In this document: one piece after another, positions 33,066 to 44,840 of the stretch | Layout of the letters: each line of letters begins with the position of its first letter | How positions within the stretch are numbered: position 1 is the first letter of the stretch | Position numbers and translations under genes: made by a program | The notes under the pieces: generated by a model | Seen by the model: only the letters and a program-made list of their open reading frames with translations | What the model was told of the DNA's origin: nothing | Database searches by the model: none | Source of the DNA: Misgurnus anguillicaudatus | Taxonomy: Eukaryota; Chordata; Actinopteri; Cypriniformes; Cobitidae | Direction of reading: 5' to 3' | DNA length: 64,000 nucleotides | Assembly: GCF_027580225.2 (NCBI RefSeq) | Contig: NC_073358.2 | Coordinates: 29,972,501-30,036,500 of the forward strand

Positions 33066-34339
33066 AACATTTATAGTAGATTTAATCCTTATTTCTTGTG
33101 CAGGAGTCACTGTAGATGAATATTACATTTTTATTATATGTAAATATGCAAATATGGAAAGCACGGAAGCGAAGGAGTGATGTAATTGAGTGATGAATGT
33201 GTTTGACAAATTGACAAGTAAAGCTATAAGCTATATGAAGGAATTTAAGTTGATATGTATTTCTGTGAAGTAATGGCAAGATCCCACCCCTCACACACAC
33301 AACCACATACGTTGTGTTCTTTTTTTCTCCCAGACTCACATTTAGCAAATAATCCATCTCATATTTTTCCTAACATGAAATCCCTGGACACTTGCCGAAA
33401 ATTATTCATGAATTTTTCTGCAGGTTATTCATTAGACATTTCACTCGCATACTTTGATGATTGAGAATTTCAATCTGAAATACGCATCACCCTCAAAATA
33501 TAAACACAGACAAAACCTCAGTTTTTCACCTAACACACACACACACACAGTAACGAGAAATATGCAGTATGTCAGGTGTTCACTTTTGCAGTATCTGTCC
33601 ACTGTATTGCATAAGCTGCAGGTGATATTGCGTAAGTTTTGCAATTTTAACTTGCTTCCATGTAACATGGATAGACAGATGGAATAATCATAATGATCTA
33701 CAGGATTTTGTTGGTATATGTATTGCCTTCGTATATGTCAAAAATGTCAAAACCACTTGTTTAGAAGCAGAACTTGATCCTCTTACACCCTCTCTCTACG
33801 TCAGCCTGATCCGTTTACATGTGAAGAATCTTTACATAGGGCACGAACCCTCATTGACCCTGAGAAAACCTCATCTCAAGGACAGGATATGATGTTGTTT
33901 TTACAAGTTTAGGAGGGGGTTTGTACTGACATGATATAAGACAACTTCCAGACCTCTTGACATCTCTAAAAGGCACAAATCTTTTATTATTAAACAGAGG
34001 AAATGAAGTGTTGCATGTACAAAAACACACTTGTATATATATCATATGAGTATAAACATCCACCCACAACCACACTATTGCTTACAAATGGTGTTTTTAT
34101 GTTTTTGATCAATATGATGCAATATTTTCACCCTTAGTAAGCACATGAGAATTACTCTGTCATGTCCACTCTAGTGTGCTCACTAAAGAAGCCAGTGCCT
34201 GCTTGCGTGCTGTTATGCGTCCGATAAATGAGACACATTACACTGAGAAAAAGTTTTTGCAAATGAAAAACAAAACCTCAATACACTAAAAAAATATATA
34301 ATAATAATAATAATAATATATATAGTGCTTTTAGGCTAT
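33064..34339. other. No gene recognised
   Basis: Contains a short (AC)n at 33536-33549. The overlapping frames on both strands (33082-33687) have no splice context. Confidence 0.45.
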
Positions 34340-34410
34340 ACATTTCTTTAATCAGTGTTTTCTCTGCGATCGAACCCATTACCTTTGTGTTGCTAACCCA
34401 AAGCTCTAAA
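34340..34410 (-). mobile_element. SINE fragment (tRNA-like head), minus strand
   Basis: The plus strand reads GCGATCGAACCCATTACCTTT then GTGTTGCTAACCCAAAGCTCTA. On the minus strand this is a tRNA-like head with an internal B box (GGGTTCGATC). The tail seen in the copy at 51505 is absent. Confidence 0.55.
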
Positions 34411-35313
34411 AAGACCAAGAAACTATGACTTATTTCTTATGCTTGTGAAATATTGTTACATCTGCCACGGCAAAAGAGGCTTAAGCCAAGCAAACAATAA
34501 ACAGAGCAGCTAATGCCCAGACTTAAGCCAGAGAGGCAACCAAGGCTTACTAATGCCTCTCTTAGTATTTCACACTGACTGCCCCCTGACAAAAGACTTA
34601 AGACTCCCTTCTCTCAATACTTCTTTCTTTTTCCCCTTCGCTCTGCTTTCCTGCTTCTATCATTATTTGTCATTTTAATACATTTCCATTTTGGCAGACA
34701 TTTGTCCAGTGCTTTTAAACGGAGAGACTGCAGTTTCCAGCTGTCCAGAAGAGTCAAAACACGCCTCAGAGGAATGTGACCTTCTCTCTTCTTTTCCTTC
34801 ATTACTGTGAATGTGCAGAATTAACTCACAACAGCGGGTTCTTCTTACATTAAGCAGACATGTGAAACATCATGCTGTCCTCAGATTACTAAAAACTTTT
34901 CCCGTGATGAATTAATTCATAGTGGGTAAAATGATCCTATATAAGGAGAAATTGTGCATTGATGTTAAATCCTCTGATAGCACAGTACTGTACGTTGCTA
35001 TGACATTTATATGATGTATGTGTCTGGAAAAAGTCAAATCTGCAGTATGTCACTGAAGCTTTGTTCACACTAAGAGAAACACATTAAATATAAGCAAATT
35101 CAGTTACAAAAAGCAGAACAAACACATTTCAGGGAATTATGTTCATTAGGTTGACATATTCCCAAGCTCTTCACTAGTGACTTGCAAAAAATGGCTTATT
35201 TTAAGGCTGTCAATGTCAAAAGATTATTTTAGTTGTATAATGGTGCAGTTGTAAATACACATTTAAATAAAAAATATGTTAATAAATATTAAATATATTA
35301 ATATAATGCAAAC
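34411..35313. other. No gene recognised
   Basis: AT-rich, non-repetitive. A 62-codon minus-strand frame at 34614 has no supporting context. Confidence 0.45.
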
Positions 35314-35315
35314 TA

Positions 35316-36535
35316 CACTGAAAAAAATTCATTCAATTTACTCAATTTTTTTAAGGTAAGTGGTAGCAATAAATTTTTTAAACCTAAGTTTTTTGTTTTG
35401 TTTTTCTAATTTTTTTATTTTATTTTTTAAATGTAGCTTAAATAAATTGATTGCGACCACTCACCTTAAAACATTTACAGTTTTTTTCGATTGCTAAACG
35501 ACAGTGGGCACAACTGGAGTCACATGTGCAAAACTCTAACTACAGTCTGCACAGCAGCAGTTCATGTGGACCAAACTCTAGTTCGTTTTTCATTGCTTGA
35601 ACACAGTTTTCAAAACTTTACACACTTATCCCATGACTTTAAACACAACCTGCACAACACTGTGGATTTACAGCACTTTGTTCAAATGCTAACACACTGC
35701 TGTCAAAACTGTGAACCACACATTCAAAACACAATTGATTTCAGTCTTGTGCCTTTCAAACACTGCTAACTGCAATTTCATATAAATATAAATTCCAATT
35801 TCATATATATAAAATATTACCTTTCATATAAATATGATGTATATATATGTAGAGCTCAGAAAAACTAATTTTGGAAATGGAACAAGGAAGACGGGTTTGT
35901 GGAGGGAGAAGGGTGGCATGTAGTGGCCTGATGCTAGAGAGAGGTACGATTAGCTACTCATTTATAAAAAAAAATGTTTCATATATGAATTACAGTATGT
36001 ACTTTTAGTTTCTACCTTTTTTTCATTACTGTAATTCCATAAATTACTCCAGACTATTGAAGCAAACTGCAAATTTTCATTTACCTTGAATTGTTCTGTT
36101 CTAAAAATTTCAATAAATCATGTGATAAATCAATCAATCAATAAATAATTATTTGAAGAAAACATTACTTTGTATGAAGTCACTGAAATTGTTCAAACTA
36201 TAAAGATGAAAAGTTAGTATTTTGTGTATTGGTGTTTGATGTTAGTGTTTTTCCTCTCAGTGTGTTGTGAATGACAGTGTGTGTTATCTCAGTGAGAGTT
36301 GTGTATAGTGTTTGGCTGCACTGAGCTGTTTTGTGTCATGTGTTTAGAGTTGTGTTGCTTGAAGTGAGTTTTGCAGGTGATATGTACAGTTTAGCTCAGG
36401 TGACTTTTGGTATTGCAGACTGTAGTTAGAGTTTTGCACATGTAGCTCCAGTTGTGCCCACTGTCGTTTAGCAATCAAAAAAAAACTGTAAATAAAAAAA
36501 AAAAGTAAATTAAATAAATAATTTTTTTTTCCGTT
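35316..36535. mobile_element. CACTGAAAAAAATGATTC MITE, copy D, split by a mariner-type element
   Basis: The left end CACTGAAAAAAATTCATTC follows TA (35314-35315). The right end has eroded to CCGTT before TA (36536-36537). The right arm is interrupted at 35477/36489 by a complete TA-flanked element. Removing that element joins ACCTTAAAACATTTA to AATAAAAAAAAAAAGTAAAT and restores the expected arm. Confidence 0.78.
35478..36488 (+). mobile_element. Tc1/mariner-type element, CAGTTTTTTTCGATTGCTAAA ends
   Basis: Flanked by TA (35476-35477 and 36489-36490). Terminal inverted repeats of about 75 bp run CAGTTTTTTTCGATTGCTAA, ACGACAGTGGGCACAACTGG and TGCAAAACTCTAACTACAGT. A short frame from ATG 35877 (MEQGRRVCGGRRV...) closes after about 43 codons and may be the start of a lost transposase. 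The interior, from 35950 on, is AT-rich and non-coding, so the copy is internally deleted or decayed. The frame at 35491-35769 spans the terminal repeat and is not a gene. Confidence 0.82.
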
Positions 36536-36546
36536 TACTGCATATA

Positions 36547-36926
36547 CAGTACTGTGCAAAAGTCTTATACAGGAAATGTGTATATAGTATTAATGACTGT
36601 ATAAAAATGTAAACTGATGTGTCAAGTTTTTAGTGTAAACTCCCCTTCTTGAGCAATATCAGGAAACTGCAGGATCTCTTAAACCTAAATAAAATTAAAT
36701 CCTAATTTCTAATTTTAAAGAATTTAGTATTTTTACTTAATTCTGCTCAAAAACGCTCAAGATGTGTTTAGTGCCAAGAGAGGTCACAAACACAGATTTT
36801 TTGTACACATTTCCTGTATTTTCTATTTGTATCTTAATAAAATAGATTAAAAAATAAATATGGATGGACATTAAAACTTCTAAAACAAGTTTGGTGGTGC
36901 TGGCCTAAGACTTTTGCACAGTACTG
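36547..36926. mobile_element. Mariner-type MITE, CAGTACTGTGCAAAAGTCTTA ends
   Basis: TA lies on both sides (36545-36546 and 36927-36928). The terminal inverted repeats CAGTACTGTGCAAAAGTCTT and AAGACTTTTGCACAGTACTG are identical over at least 20 bp. At 380 bp with no frame, it is a non-autonomous element of a vertebrate mariner group. Confidence 0.9.
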
Positions 36927-36928
36927 TA

Positions 36929-37064
36929 CATTTTAATGTTGCTTTCTGTCTATGTAAGTTGCCTTTTTTATACTCTTTTATGTCTTTGTGTGCAGTTTTA
37001 TGTATTTATTTATTTGTATTGGGTATGCACAGCACTATAGTCAACACTCTTTGTTTTATAGTGC
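36929..37064 (+). mobile_element. Probable retroposon 3' tail leading into the AAAAT repeat
   Basis: The stretch ending GCACAGCACTATAGTCAACA, CTCTTTGTTTTATAGTGC and then AAAATA repeats resembles fish LINE 3' ends that finish in short A-rich repeats. No body is present upstream, because the mariner MITE adjoins it. The assignment is tentative. Confidence 0.35.
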
Positions 37065-37295
37065 AAAATAAAATAAAATAAAATAAAATAAAATAAAATA
37101 AAATAAAATAAAATAAAATAAAATAAAATAAAATAAAATAAAATAAAATTAAATTAAATTAAATTAAATTAAATTAAATTAAATTAAATTAAATAAAATA
37201 AAATAAAATAAAATAAAATAAAATAAAATAAAATAAAATAAAATAAAATAAAATAAAATAAAATTAAATTAAATTAAATTAAATTAAATTAAATT
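37065..37295. repeat. Compound pentanucleotide repeat (AAAAT)n/(AAATT)n
   Basis: Four blocks alternate: AAAAT units (about 37065-37148), AAATT units (37149-37195), AAAAT units (37195-37262) and AAATT units (37262-37295). The ABAB order suggests duplication of a whole A+B unit after one point change had spread. Confidence 0.95.
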
Positions 37296-40200
37296 TAGCT
37301 TACACTGACCAAAGTGCTGTGCAAAACAATCATAAAATACAATAAAAAAATTAAATGTGTTGTGATTCTGTATAGGGTCTATCATTAATATTGTTAAATA
37401 GCTGGTTGCATCCTCAGCAAACAATCTGTTTTCTTGATTTCTGTTTTTCTTTGTCATCCCTCTCTTTTTCTTTTTAAGCTATCACTCTTTGTAATTGTTG
37501 TGTTTATGTTCTCACTCAGTCCTCGGCAAATGCTTTTCTCGCTGCGGCTAGACAAATGTGTTTTTAAAAGACCATGAGAAACGTAATCTTATCATCTGTC
37601 AAAACAAGACCCCCGGCTTGGCGAGAAACCCAATCTAGGATCAGGACATTAACATCGAGCCTGGCTCAGACTGGACAGGCCGATTCAAGTATTTTTGACG
37701 CATTACATGGTGCTTACCGCTAAGCATAATGTATTCTGGTTTTATATTTCTAGTGACCCCAATATTTAGTGACCCTAGACAAAAATTTAAAAGGTAAACA
37801 TGCACAAGCCTAACTGTAAAAGAGATTAGACATATAGTCTAATTAGTGAGGCTCATGGCGCATTAGAAAAACATGCTGTGATAAAGAAACTACAGAGACC
37901 ACCCACAACCCCATGTACTGTATCCCACAACACATTGACCTTTATTTATCTCTCACACATACACACACACATTTATGTAAACAAACATTATTATTTTTTA
38001 AAAGGTTAACATTGCATAGAAGGCTATTTGTGTGTTATCATCACTATGCTTATTTATCTGGCTTCTTTAGGAATATTTACACAAGGATGGTAGTATATGT
38101 GAGCCATTTTTACTTAAGTTTTGACTTTGATCTTTATTCATTTACATCACTTTTAATGAAAAAACACACATATTACACTGCATTTTAAAGAGAAACTGTA
38201 CTTTTATGTTTGTTTTACTGATGTAGTTTTACAGAATTGATTCATGTTGTTCCCTAAACTGATAAAACAAAAGAATAAACAATAAGGAAAGACTTGGAGT
38301 AGTCACAAAACAAAGTCTATCTGTTTGTATCATGTGAGTGAGAGAAAATGAATCTCTCAGCTGGAAGCTAATGTGTAGATGACAGTGTGGATCAGCAAGC
38401 AACTTCATCGAATAAAAGAAATGGGGGTTAAATGTGACCTCCGACCTTTCCTATTAGCAGCATAATAGAAGAGGACGCTTGCCATTCATATCCACCCCTA
38501 CTCAAAAGGATAACTTCCAACAGAGAGGCCTTCAGGCACGCACCCCACTGAATTTAAGAAGGAGAACTATCACCCTCACATCACCCTTTGACTGGTTTTC
38601 CCTCCAAAACAGTGACCCCTGTTGAAGTGATCACTTTGGACCCCTGGGTAACTATCTATGCAATAAGCATCACTTTATACAACCTCAAATGACCTTCAAT
38701 TGATTTTCAGTCTTTTAAACTAATTTCCCTAATTGGAAAATACACACCCCATTCATGAATACACATGCACATGTTATAAAACACACCAAAATCAGGTATC
38801 AACTCTGTGCCTTTAAAATTTGTTGCAGCTAAAATCTGTGACTAACGTGTCTCACACATGTGCACCAGCAGCATGCACAGTGTATTGGCTACATGCGGGG
38901 TCACAGACTCAAAGCGTTAGCAACAAGCTTCAGTCTTGTAGTATGTGCTTGGTCATTAGGCGTATAATAGATTATTCGGTTTGTGCTTGATTTATAGTTG
39001 GTCCACTAATTCACAAAGGACCAGTTTAAGCACATAGGTCTGCGTTTGACCCGCAGTATGCATCTATAGGAGGATGATTCAAAGATTTCAAACCCAGTCT
39101 GGTCTGGAGGACATCAGTTATGAAATCAGCTGTTGTCACATCAGAAGGACACTGGGCTGAAGGTTTTCAGTCTGCGGTCGATTACCCTCTGAAGCCTGTT
39201 TGTCTGGGTGTCTCTGAAACGTCTGGCCTAGGGCCCTTTTCCAAAACACATGGTAGTGATTTAAAGAGGAAAACGGGGGCAGGAATGGGTGGGTACGGTT
39301 ATTTTTTTGTTTGTGTGAACATGAACACATTGGCTATGCATGTGACAGGATTTAAATGATGGCATTGGCATATGCTATTTCGCAAAGATAAATATAATCC
39401 ATCTGACACTTAGATTGTACTGAAGTCGACTGCAATCGCAGGGAAATATAACTAATTAACTGTAATAGCTATATTGGCTGCTATGTTTACAGAAATGTAC
39501 ACTGTTCCTGTAAATCTAAAGCACTTAAATAGGAGGAATCCTGACTCACAACATCCTAAAACTCATCCATCAGTCTATCAGCCAACTGGATCTGGCAAGC
39601 ATCAGGTTATGACATGAGTTTGAAAATAACTAAAGTAAGTGAGCGAGTGAGGGAGGGAGGGAAAGAGAGACAGAAAAAGAAGTGTGTATATGTGGGGATA
39701 GAGAGATATGGACGACATTTAACTTCAATCCATTAATACATATAGTTCTCAGAAGTTAGCAAACTAAATCAATATTTTGGTTGATTTATTCCCTTTTTAT
39801 GACATAAGGTAGGTGGGAATGTAAACACAGTTAAGATGGATGGGAAAATCCGGTTGTTAGATGGTTAATTTGTAATTGCTTGAGGGATATATATATATAA
39901 CACATTCCCACTACTGTTTCAGGTTAATAAATAATAAGTAACTGTGCTTGTGAATAACACTACTATACCACTTTTCAACAGGGTGAACTTAAAAACAATC
40001 AAAATGTTACTTTTTCCGCAAACTAATGCGGGGTTAATTGTAACATGGATGCTTCACATATTTATACAGGGCCAACAAATCTGTGTTTTTGTTTTTTTCT
40101 CTAACTGTCAGAAGATGATCTCCTTAGAATTTGTGACAAGTTTTGATGTGTTGGTTTGATGTGTGTTTTGGAGGCATTAAAGTAAATTTTTCATCTTATG

Positions 40201-40519
40201 TCTTTTTTTTAGTTGGATGTGTAAGTCACTAAATCCAACCTTATATTATTTTAATCACTGTTTTAAAACATAATTTTGAAACATGTCAGCAACCTTTTAG
40301 TAACTGACAGCTGGGATTGAAAAACAAAATGTACACATCGGGTTTATAGTAGTTGTAACACTGTGTTACAATTAAGCCTCAGGTATACAATAATAATGAA
40401 ATGAAAACAATGTAAATAATATTAATCAAAATGATAACTGTTAATATCATATCAGGGAAAATAACTCACAATTATGAAATACACTTAACCAGCAATAGTT
40501 AGCCTGTCCGGAACCGAGC
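37296..40519. other. No gene or transposon recognised over 3.2 kb
   Basis: The longest stretch with little recognisable repeat. It has mixed base composition, especially 38380-38660 and 38880-39340. Small frames on both strands are uninformative. A purine run lies at 39640-39680. Non-coding conservation is possible but cannot be judged here. Confidence 0.4.
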
Positions 40520-41070
40520 TGACTTAAACCACATCACTGTGTGACACTTGCTTTACATGTGAACAGCCCCTACGCTATTTTGTTTCTCTCTCCCTGTCTT
40601 GTCCTCGATCCCGAGGACAATGAGACAAACAGATCCAGTTCCGGTAAATGTGAAAGTCGGCACACCTCTGATCTACTGGCTGTTCTTAAACGTGATGCCC
40701 AGCTGATGCCTGACCAATGACCACCGGAAGAACCCGCTTAATATATATATCTCCCAAGGGGTTTTCCCTCCTAGGACTTTTTTTACTTCCCCGGCTAAAA
40801 ATTCCGGGGTTTTTTTCTCCTAGGGGGTTTTTCAACCCAGTGAGGCAGCCTTCTTGGGCTTAACTTCTATACATTACATTAGTGATACATTCGCTTTAAT
40901 GTTGATTTATAGCCACAGCAAATTTAGCTGCTTGTGCTATAGTGTATTATGTTGTGCTATCTGTTGATTTTCTGTGCTTTTCACTTCTTCTATTAATGTA
41001 AAGCTGCTCTGATACTATTACTAAATTGTGAAAAGCGCTATATAAATAAAATTGAATTGAATTGAACAAT
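40520..41070 (+). mobile_element. Non-LTR retroposon 3' end with (TTGAA)n tail
   Basis: The sequence contains CTCCCAAGGGGTTTTCCCTC, CCGGGGTTTTTTTCTCC and a terminus GTGAAAAGCGCTATATAAAT followed by AAAATTGAATTGAATTGAA. This kind of terminus with a short tandem tail is typical of L2/CR1-type fish retroposons. No reverse transcriptase frame lies upstream, so the copy is 5'-truncated. The family is from memory of such ends and not confirmed. Confidence 0.55.
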
Positions 41071-41217
41071 TATGACTTTTTTTCTTAATTGTGCAGCCCT
41101 TTCAAAAAAAATGTATATGCATTGATGCATAATGTAGTGATGGTTAGATGAAGGATCATGGAGGACTTAATGAATGAATGTGTGGATATCTGTATTATAG
41201 GCAGATATATAAACAAT

Positions 41218-41455
41218 GGGGCAGTTTCCCAGACAGGGTTTATCCTAGTCTTATACTAAAATGCATGTCTGAGCTTCTTAAATTTAAAAACACTTTGTCT
41301 TGACTAATTTTAGCATATATTGGTGACATTGTTTTGTCTCAAGATGCACACCTGTAGTGTTTTTGTAAGGTACATTTGTAAAAACTTCTTAAATGACCTA
41401 TTATAAATAAGGCCTACTCCTGGATTAGCCTAAACCCTGTCCGGGAAACCGCCCC
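41218..41455. mobile_element. GGGGCGGTTTCCCGGACAGGG MITE, copy 1
   Basis: The left end GGGGCAGTTTCCCAGACAGG and the right end (complement of GGGGCGGTTTCCCGGACAGG) are inverted repeats. The interior reads CCTAGTC...TTTTAGTATAAG on one side and AAGGCCTACTCCTGGATTAG on the other. At 238 bp it has AAT on each side as a possible 3-bp duplication. It is the best-preserved of four copies. Confidence 0.85.
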
Positions 41456-41617
41456 AATATCCACCTTAAGTATATAGACAGAATTTTATAAATTTTTTAG
41501 CATAAACCCTCTGTTTGTTACAATGAACCCCACCTATGGGGTAAGTTGTAAAGTTTGCACTCCTGTCACGTTTGGTGTAATTGTTCGATAACAGTAGATC
41601 CCACAAATAAACTTCAT

Positions 41618-41861
41618 GGTGCGGTTTCCCAGACAGGGCCGATCCTAGTCCCAGACTAAAATGCATGTTTAAATTGACTTAATTTAAAAAACTACTTGCA
41701 CTGACATCTTCACATATACCAGTACCAATGTTTTGTCTAAAGATGCACACCAGTAATGTTTTTTTGTAAAGTATGTTTGTAAAAACTACTATAATTTCCT
41801 AATATAACTAAGGCCTAGTCCTGGATTAATCTAAACCCTGTACGCTACGGGAAACTACCCC
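41618..41861. mobile_element. GGGGCGGTTTCCCGGACAGGG MITE, copy 2
   Basis: Begins GGTGCGGTTTCCCAGACAGG and ends CCCTGTACGCTACGGGAAAC then TACCCC. It is 160 bp from copy 1 in the same layout, with a small insertion in the right end (ACGCT). Confidence 0.8.
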
Positions 41862-42083
41862 TAACTGTTCATTTGTCGCAGAGAGTTTTGTGTAAAAAAT
41901 AAATTATCTAACAAAAATATTTTTTAAATGATAGAGCCAAAGCCAAAAAGCGTTAGGTTGTGCCCCGCTCTCGCCTGTTTAATGTTACAAGCAGATAGAT
42001 TGTTTTGGCGATTTGCATAGTTAATGCTAGTTAAAACTCAGCAAATATTATGTATTCATATTAAAACACTAGGAATGACAATG

Positions 42084-42084
<1 letters not shown>

Positions 42085-42150
<66 letters not shown>
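42085..42150. repeat. (GT)n microsatellite, left part
   Basis: About 33 GT units. It is cut by the hAT element that follows and resumes at 43808. Confidence 0.95.
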
Positions 42151-42153
<3 letters not shown>

Positions 42154-42461
42154 GGGTGCTGTAAAGGGGGGGTAAACAATAACGATTCTCGGGGCCCACG
42201 AGTAAGAGGGGGCCCAGAGAAGCCCCCAAAATTGTGGTGCTAAAAAATATTTAATAGTAAAATTATTAACTTTAAATTATTATATTTGCTGTTTCCTGGT
42301 ATCAAAAAATGTATTTGTTTAGGAAACACAAACGTCTGTGGACCCCTTTCCCCCCTCTCAATTGTCGGTTCAGTCCGCCCAAATTGTATAATCCAGCCAA
42401 CACAGCTTGACTTCACTTATAGTGCCGGCAGAATATCAACTTGACTGACAAGGAAGTGAAA

Positions 42462-42562
42462 ATGCCTAAAAAATCTGGAAGTCAAAAACGGAAAGAGAAA
42501 AAAATAAGAAGTGAAAGAGGCAAAGGGTCGACATTATGTTACCCAATTTTTCACAAGAAAAG
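42462..42562 (+). pseudogene. hAT transposase N-terminal exon fragment
   Basis: ATG 42462 opens a lysine-rich reading frame (MPKKSGSQKRKEKKIRSERG...) that runs about 34 codons to a donor-like AAAAG/GTGGGT at 42562/42563, with a stop six codons on. The strongly basic start followed by an aromatic patch suits the first exon of hAT transposases with zinc-finger N-termini. Later exons are missing, and unrelated MITEs fill their place. The assignment is inference from position in the element and composition. Confidence 0.4.
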
Positions 42563-42810
42563 GTGGGTTTGTAAGTAGGCCTTAATTATTAGTGGACCGC
42601 CCGTCCGTGACAATGATCGTAGCTTACGGCAATTTTCTGTGCTAACGCCCACGCTTTGTACACGAGGCCCCAGGTCTCTACGGTAGCATTTTTCGACAAG
42701 TAAGCACGTTTATTTATGCACGTGATTTATTTAGACAAAGTTATTGACTATGCAAATTTCAAACGGTCAAAATGACGGCTTGTTTGTTCTAGTTTTAAAG
42801 ATAATTACCA

Positions 42811-43267
42811 CACTGCAAAAAATGATTTTCAAGAAAAAAATCTTAGTATTTTTGTCTTGTTTTCAGTTAAAATATCTAAAATTTCTTAAATAAAGATGCT
42901 TTTTCATGATGAGCAAAACGACCCAAGAAAATAAGTCTAGTTTTTAGACTAAAAATATTACATCTAAGGGATTTTGTATATAAAACAAGCAAAAAAAATC
43001 TGCCAATGGAGTAAGCAAAAAAATCTTGAACATTTTTCTTAAACACTAAATTCAAGAAAAATTTGCTTACCCCATTGGCAGACTTTTTTGCTTGTTTTAT
43101 GCACAAAATCCCTTAAATGTAATATTTTTGGTCTAAAAACTAGACTTTTTTTCTTGGGTCGTTTTGCTCATCAAGAAAAAGCATCTTAATTTAAGAATTT
43201 TTAGATATTTTACTGAAAACAAGAAAAAATACTAAGAATTTTTTCTTGAAAATCATTTTTTGCAATG
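42811..43267. mobile_element. Palindromic MITE, CACTGCAAAAAATGATTTTC, copy 1
   Basis: A 457-bp near-complete palindrome. The left arm contains CTTAGTATTTTTGTCTTGTT and GATGAGCAAAACGACCCAAG, and the right arm mirrors both in order. The right end has eroded to TTGCAATG. CACTG ends hint at EnSpm/CACTA, but the target duplication (CA?) is not clear. Confidence 0.85.
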
Positions 43268-43414
43268 CATGAGTTTTAATGTTGCGGTTAAAATGACTAC
43301 TGGTGGCCGTTCTAGTGTTAAAAATGCATGATAAGGGAACTCAATTTTCTCCTCATGTTAGGTCAAGAAAACACTGGACAAAATAACAATACACAGTTTT
43401 AGTTAAACATTCAA

Positions 43415-43690
43415 CACTGCAAAAAATGACTTTCTTATTTAGTATTTTTGTTTTGTTTTCAGTAGAAATATCAAAAAAATTCTTAAATTAAGATGCTTTT
43501 TCTTGATGAGCAAAATAACTTGATGAGTTAATGAGTCTAGTTTTAAGACAAATTAATGTACAATTTAAGTGAAATTGTCCTTAAAACGAGCAAAATGATC
43601 TGCCAATGGGGTGAGAAAAAAATTGTGAAATAAGATTTATTTTTTCTTAAACACTTAATTCAAGTAAAATTTTCTCACCCCATTGGTAGT
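43415..43690. mobile_element. Palindromic MITE, CACTGCAAAAAATG, copy 2 (truncated)
   Basis: The left arm matches copy 1 (TTAGTATTTTTGTTTTGTTT, GATGCTTTTTCTTGATGAGC). The right arm stops after CTCACCCCATTGGTAG, so about half of it is missing. Confidence 0.78.
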
Positions 43691-43803
43691 CAAAATACCA
43701 TAAAAGCGCATGATTTTATGTAAATTAATATGAAAAAAGTCTTAGCTGTGTTGGGGGCCCTGTCAAGATTCTTTTCATGGGGCCCAAAATCCTTAGCAGC
43801 GCC

Positions 43804-43807
<4 letters not shown>

Positions 43808-43892
<85 letters not shown>
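43808..43892. repeat. (TG)n(AG)n compound microsatellite
   Basis: About 23 TG units followed by about 19 GA units. This is the right half of the tract split by the hAT element at 42151. Confidence 0.95.
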
Positions 43893-43894
<2 letters not shown>

Positions 43895-44228
43895 ATAAAA
43901 AAGCACAATTAGCATTCCACATGGTCTCATGGAAAGTCATCACAGGACACAGGATGGCAATGGCGAGGCCACAACACCCCTTGTTTTAACCTCTGACCCA
44001 TGACCTCTGTTCTGAGAATATCAGCAGTCACACAACACGACTGTTATAGTAAAACAAAGACTTATACAGAGCAAAATTGAAAGAGTCATGAGTGCTAACA
44101 CACATGATCCTCCAGGGGCTACAGGAAATGGGAAGACGAGACTTGACCTTTGGATAACCTGCCTGAATTGGGCCGGAATGAACCTGAGTCCTATGAGAAT
44201 AATCTTAAACACAAAGGGTACATGGACG
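43893..44228. other. No gene recognised
   Basis: Non-repetitive. Frames from 44021 to 44476 are dominated by the neighbouring GAAA repeat. Confidence 0.45.
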
Positions 44229-44253
44229 GAGAGAGAGAGAAAGAGAGAGAGAG

Positions 44254-44332
<79 letters not shown>

Positions 44333-44338
44333 AAAAGA
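44229..44338. repeat. (GA)n(GAAA)n microsatellite
   Basis: A GA-rich start leads to about 20 GAAA units. It creates spurious KERK/SFLS frames on the two strands. Confidence 0.97.
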
Positions 44339-44679
44339 GATGATCAGAATGTAGATCTTACACAAAAAAATACAGATTCAGAGAAAGAACAGGACATGGG
44401 GGAGAGAAAAGAGAAAGGGAGAGAGATGGAGCTCGTGATACGAAGCTATGAAGACATAGAGTCTTACCTCAAATGATTTCACTATCATCAGTCTGGGGAT
44501 GTGAGTCAGCTGGCTGGATGGATAGGGAGGGTGTGATGCCTCTGGAAAACTGATAAACTTCCCTGGAGACATCACCATGGAAGGAGAGCAGCCCTGATCA
44601 CGAAATATTCCTCTAAGAAAGAACCTTATCTCAGAAAAATGGTTGCCTTGTCTGGTAATGGTCTGGGAAATGATAAAGA
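44339..44679. other. No gene recognised
   Basis: Purine-rich at the left edge. No repeat or splice signal. Confidence 0.45.

Positions 44680-44840
<161 letters not shown>

Larger units (their letters stand above)
42151..43807 (+). mobile_element. hAT-like element inserted in a (GT)n tract
   Basis: Ends CAGGGGTGCT and AGCGCCCCTG are inverted repeats with one mismatch. TGTGTGTG lies directly on both sides, which fits an 8-bp duplication taken from the microsatellite. The GGGGCCC runs next to each end (42198 and 43754-43782) are also mirrored. A transposase first-exon fragment lies at 42462, and two CACTGC palindromes (42811 and 43415) are nested inside. Confidence 0.75.

Noticed and set aside
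35491..35769. 92-codon plus-strand frame
   Set aside because: Lies across the terminal inverted repeat and AT/AC-rich interior of a mariner-type element. No transposase similarity.
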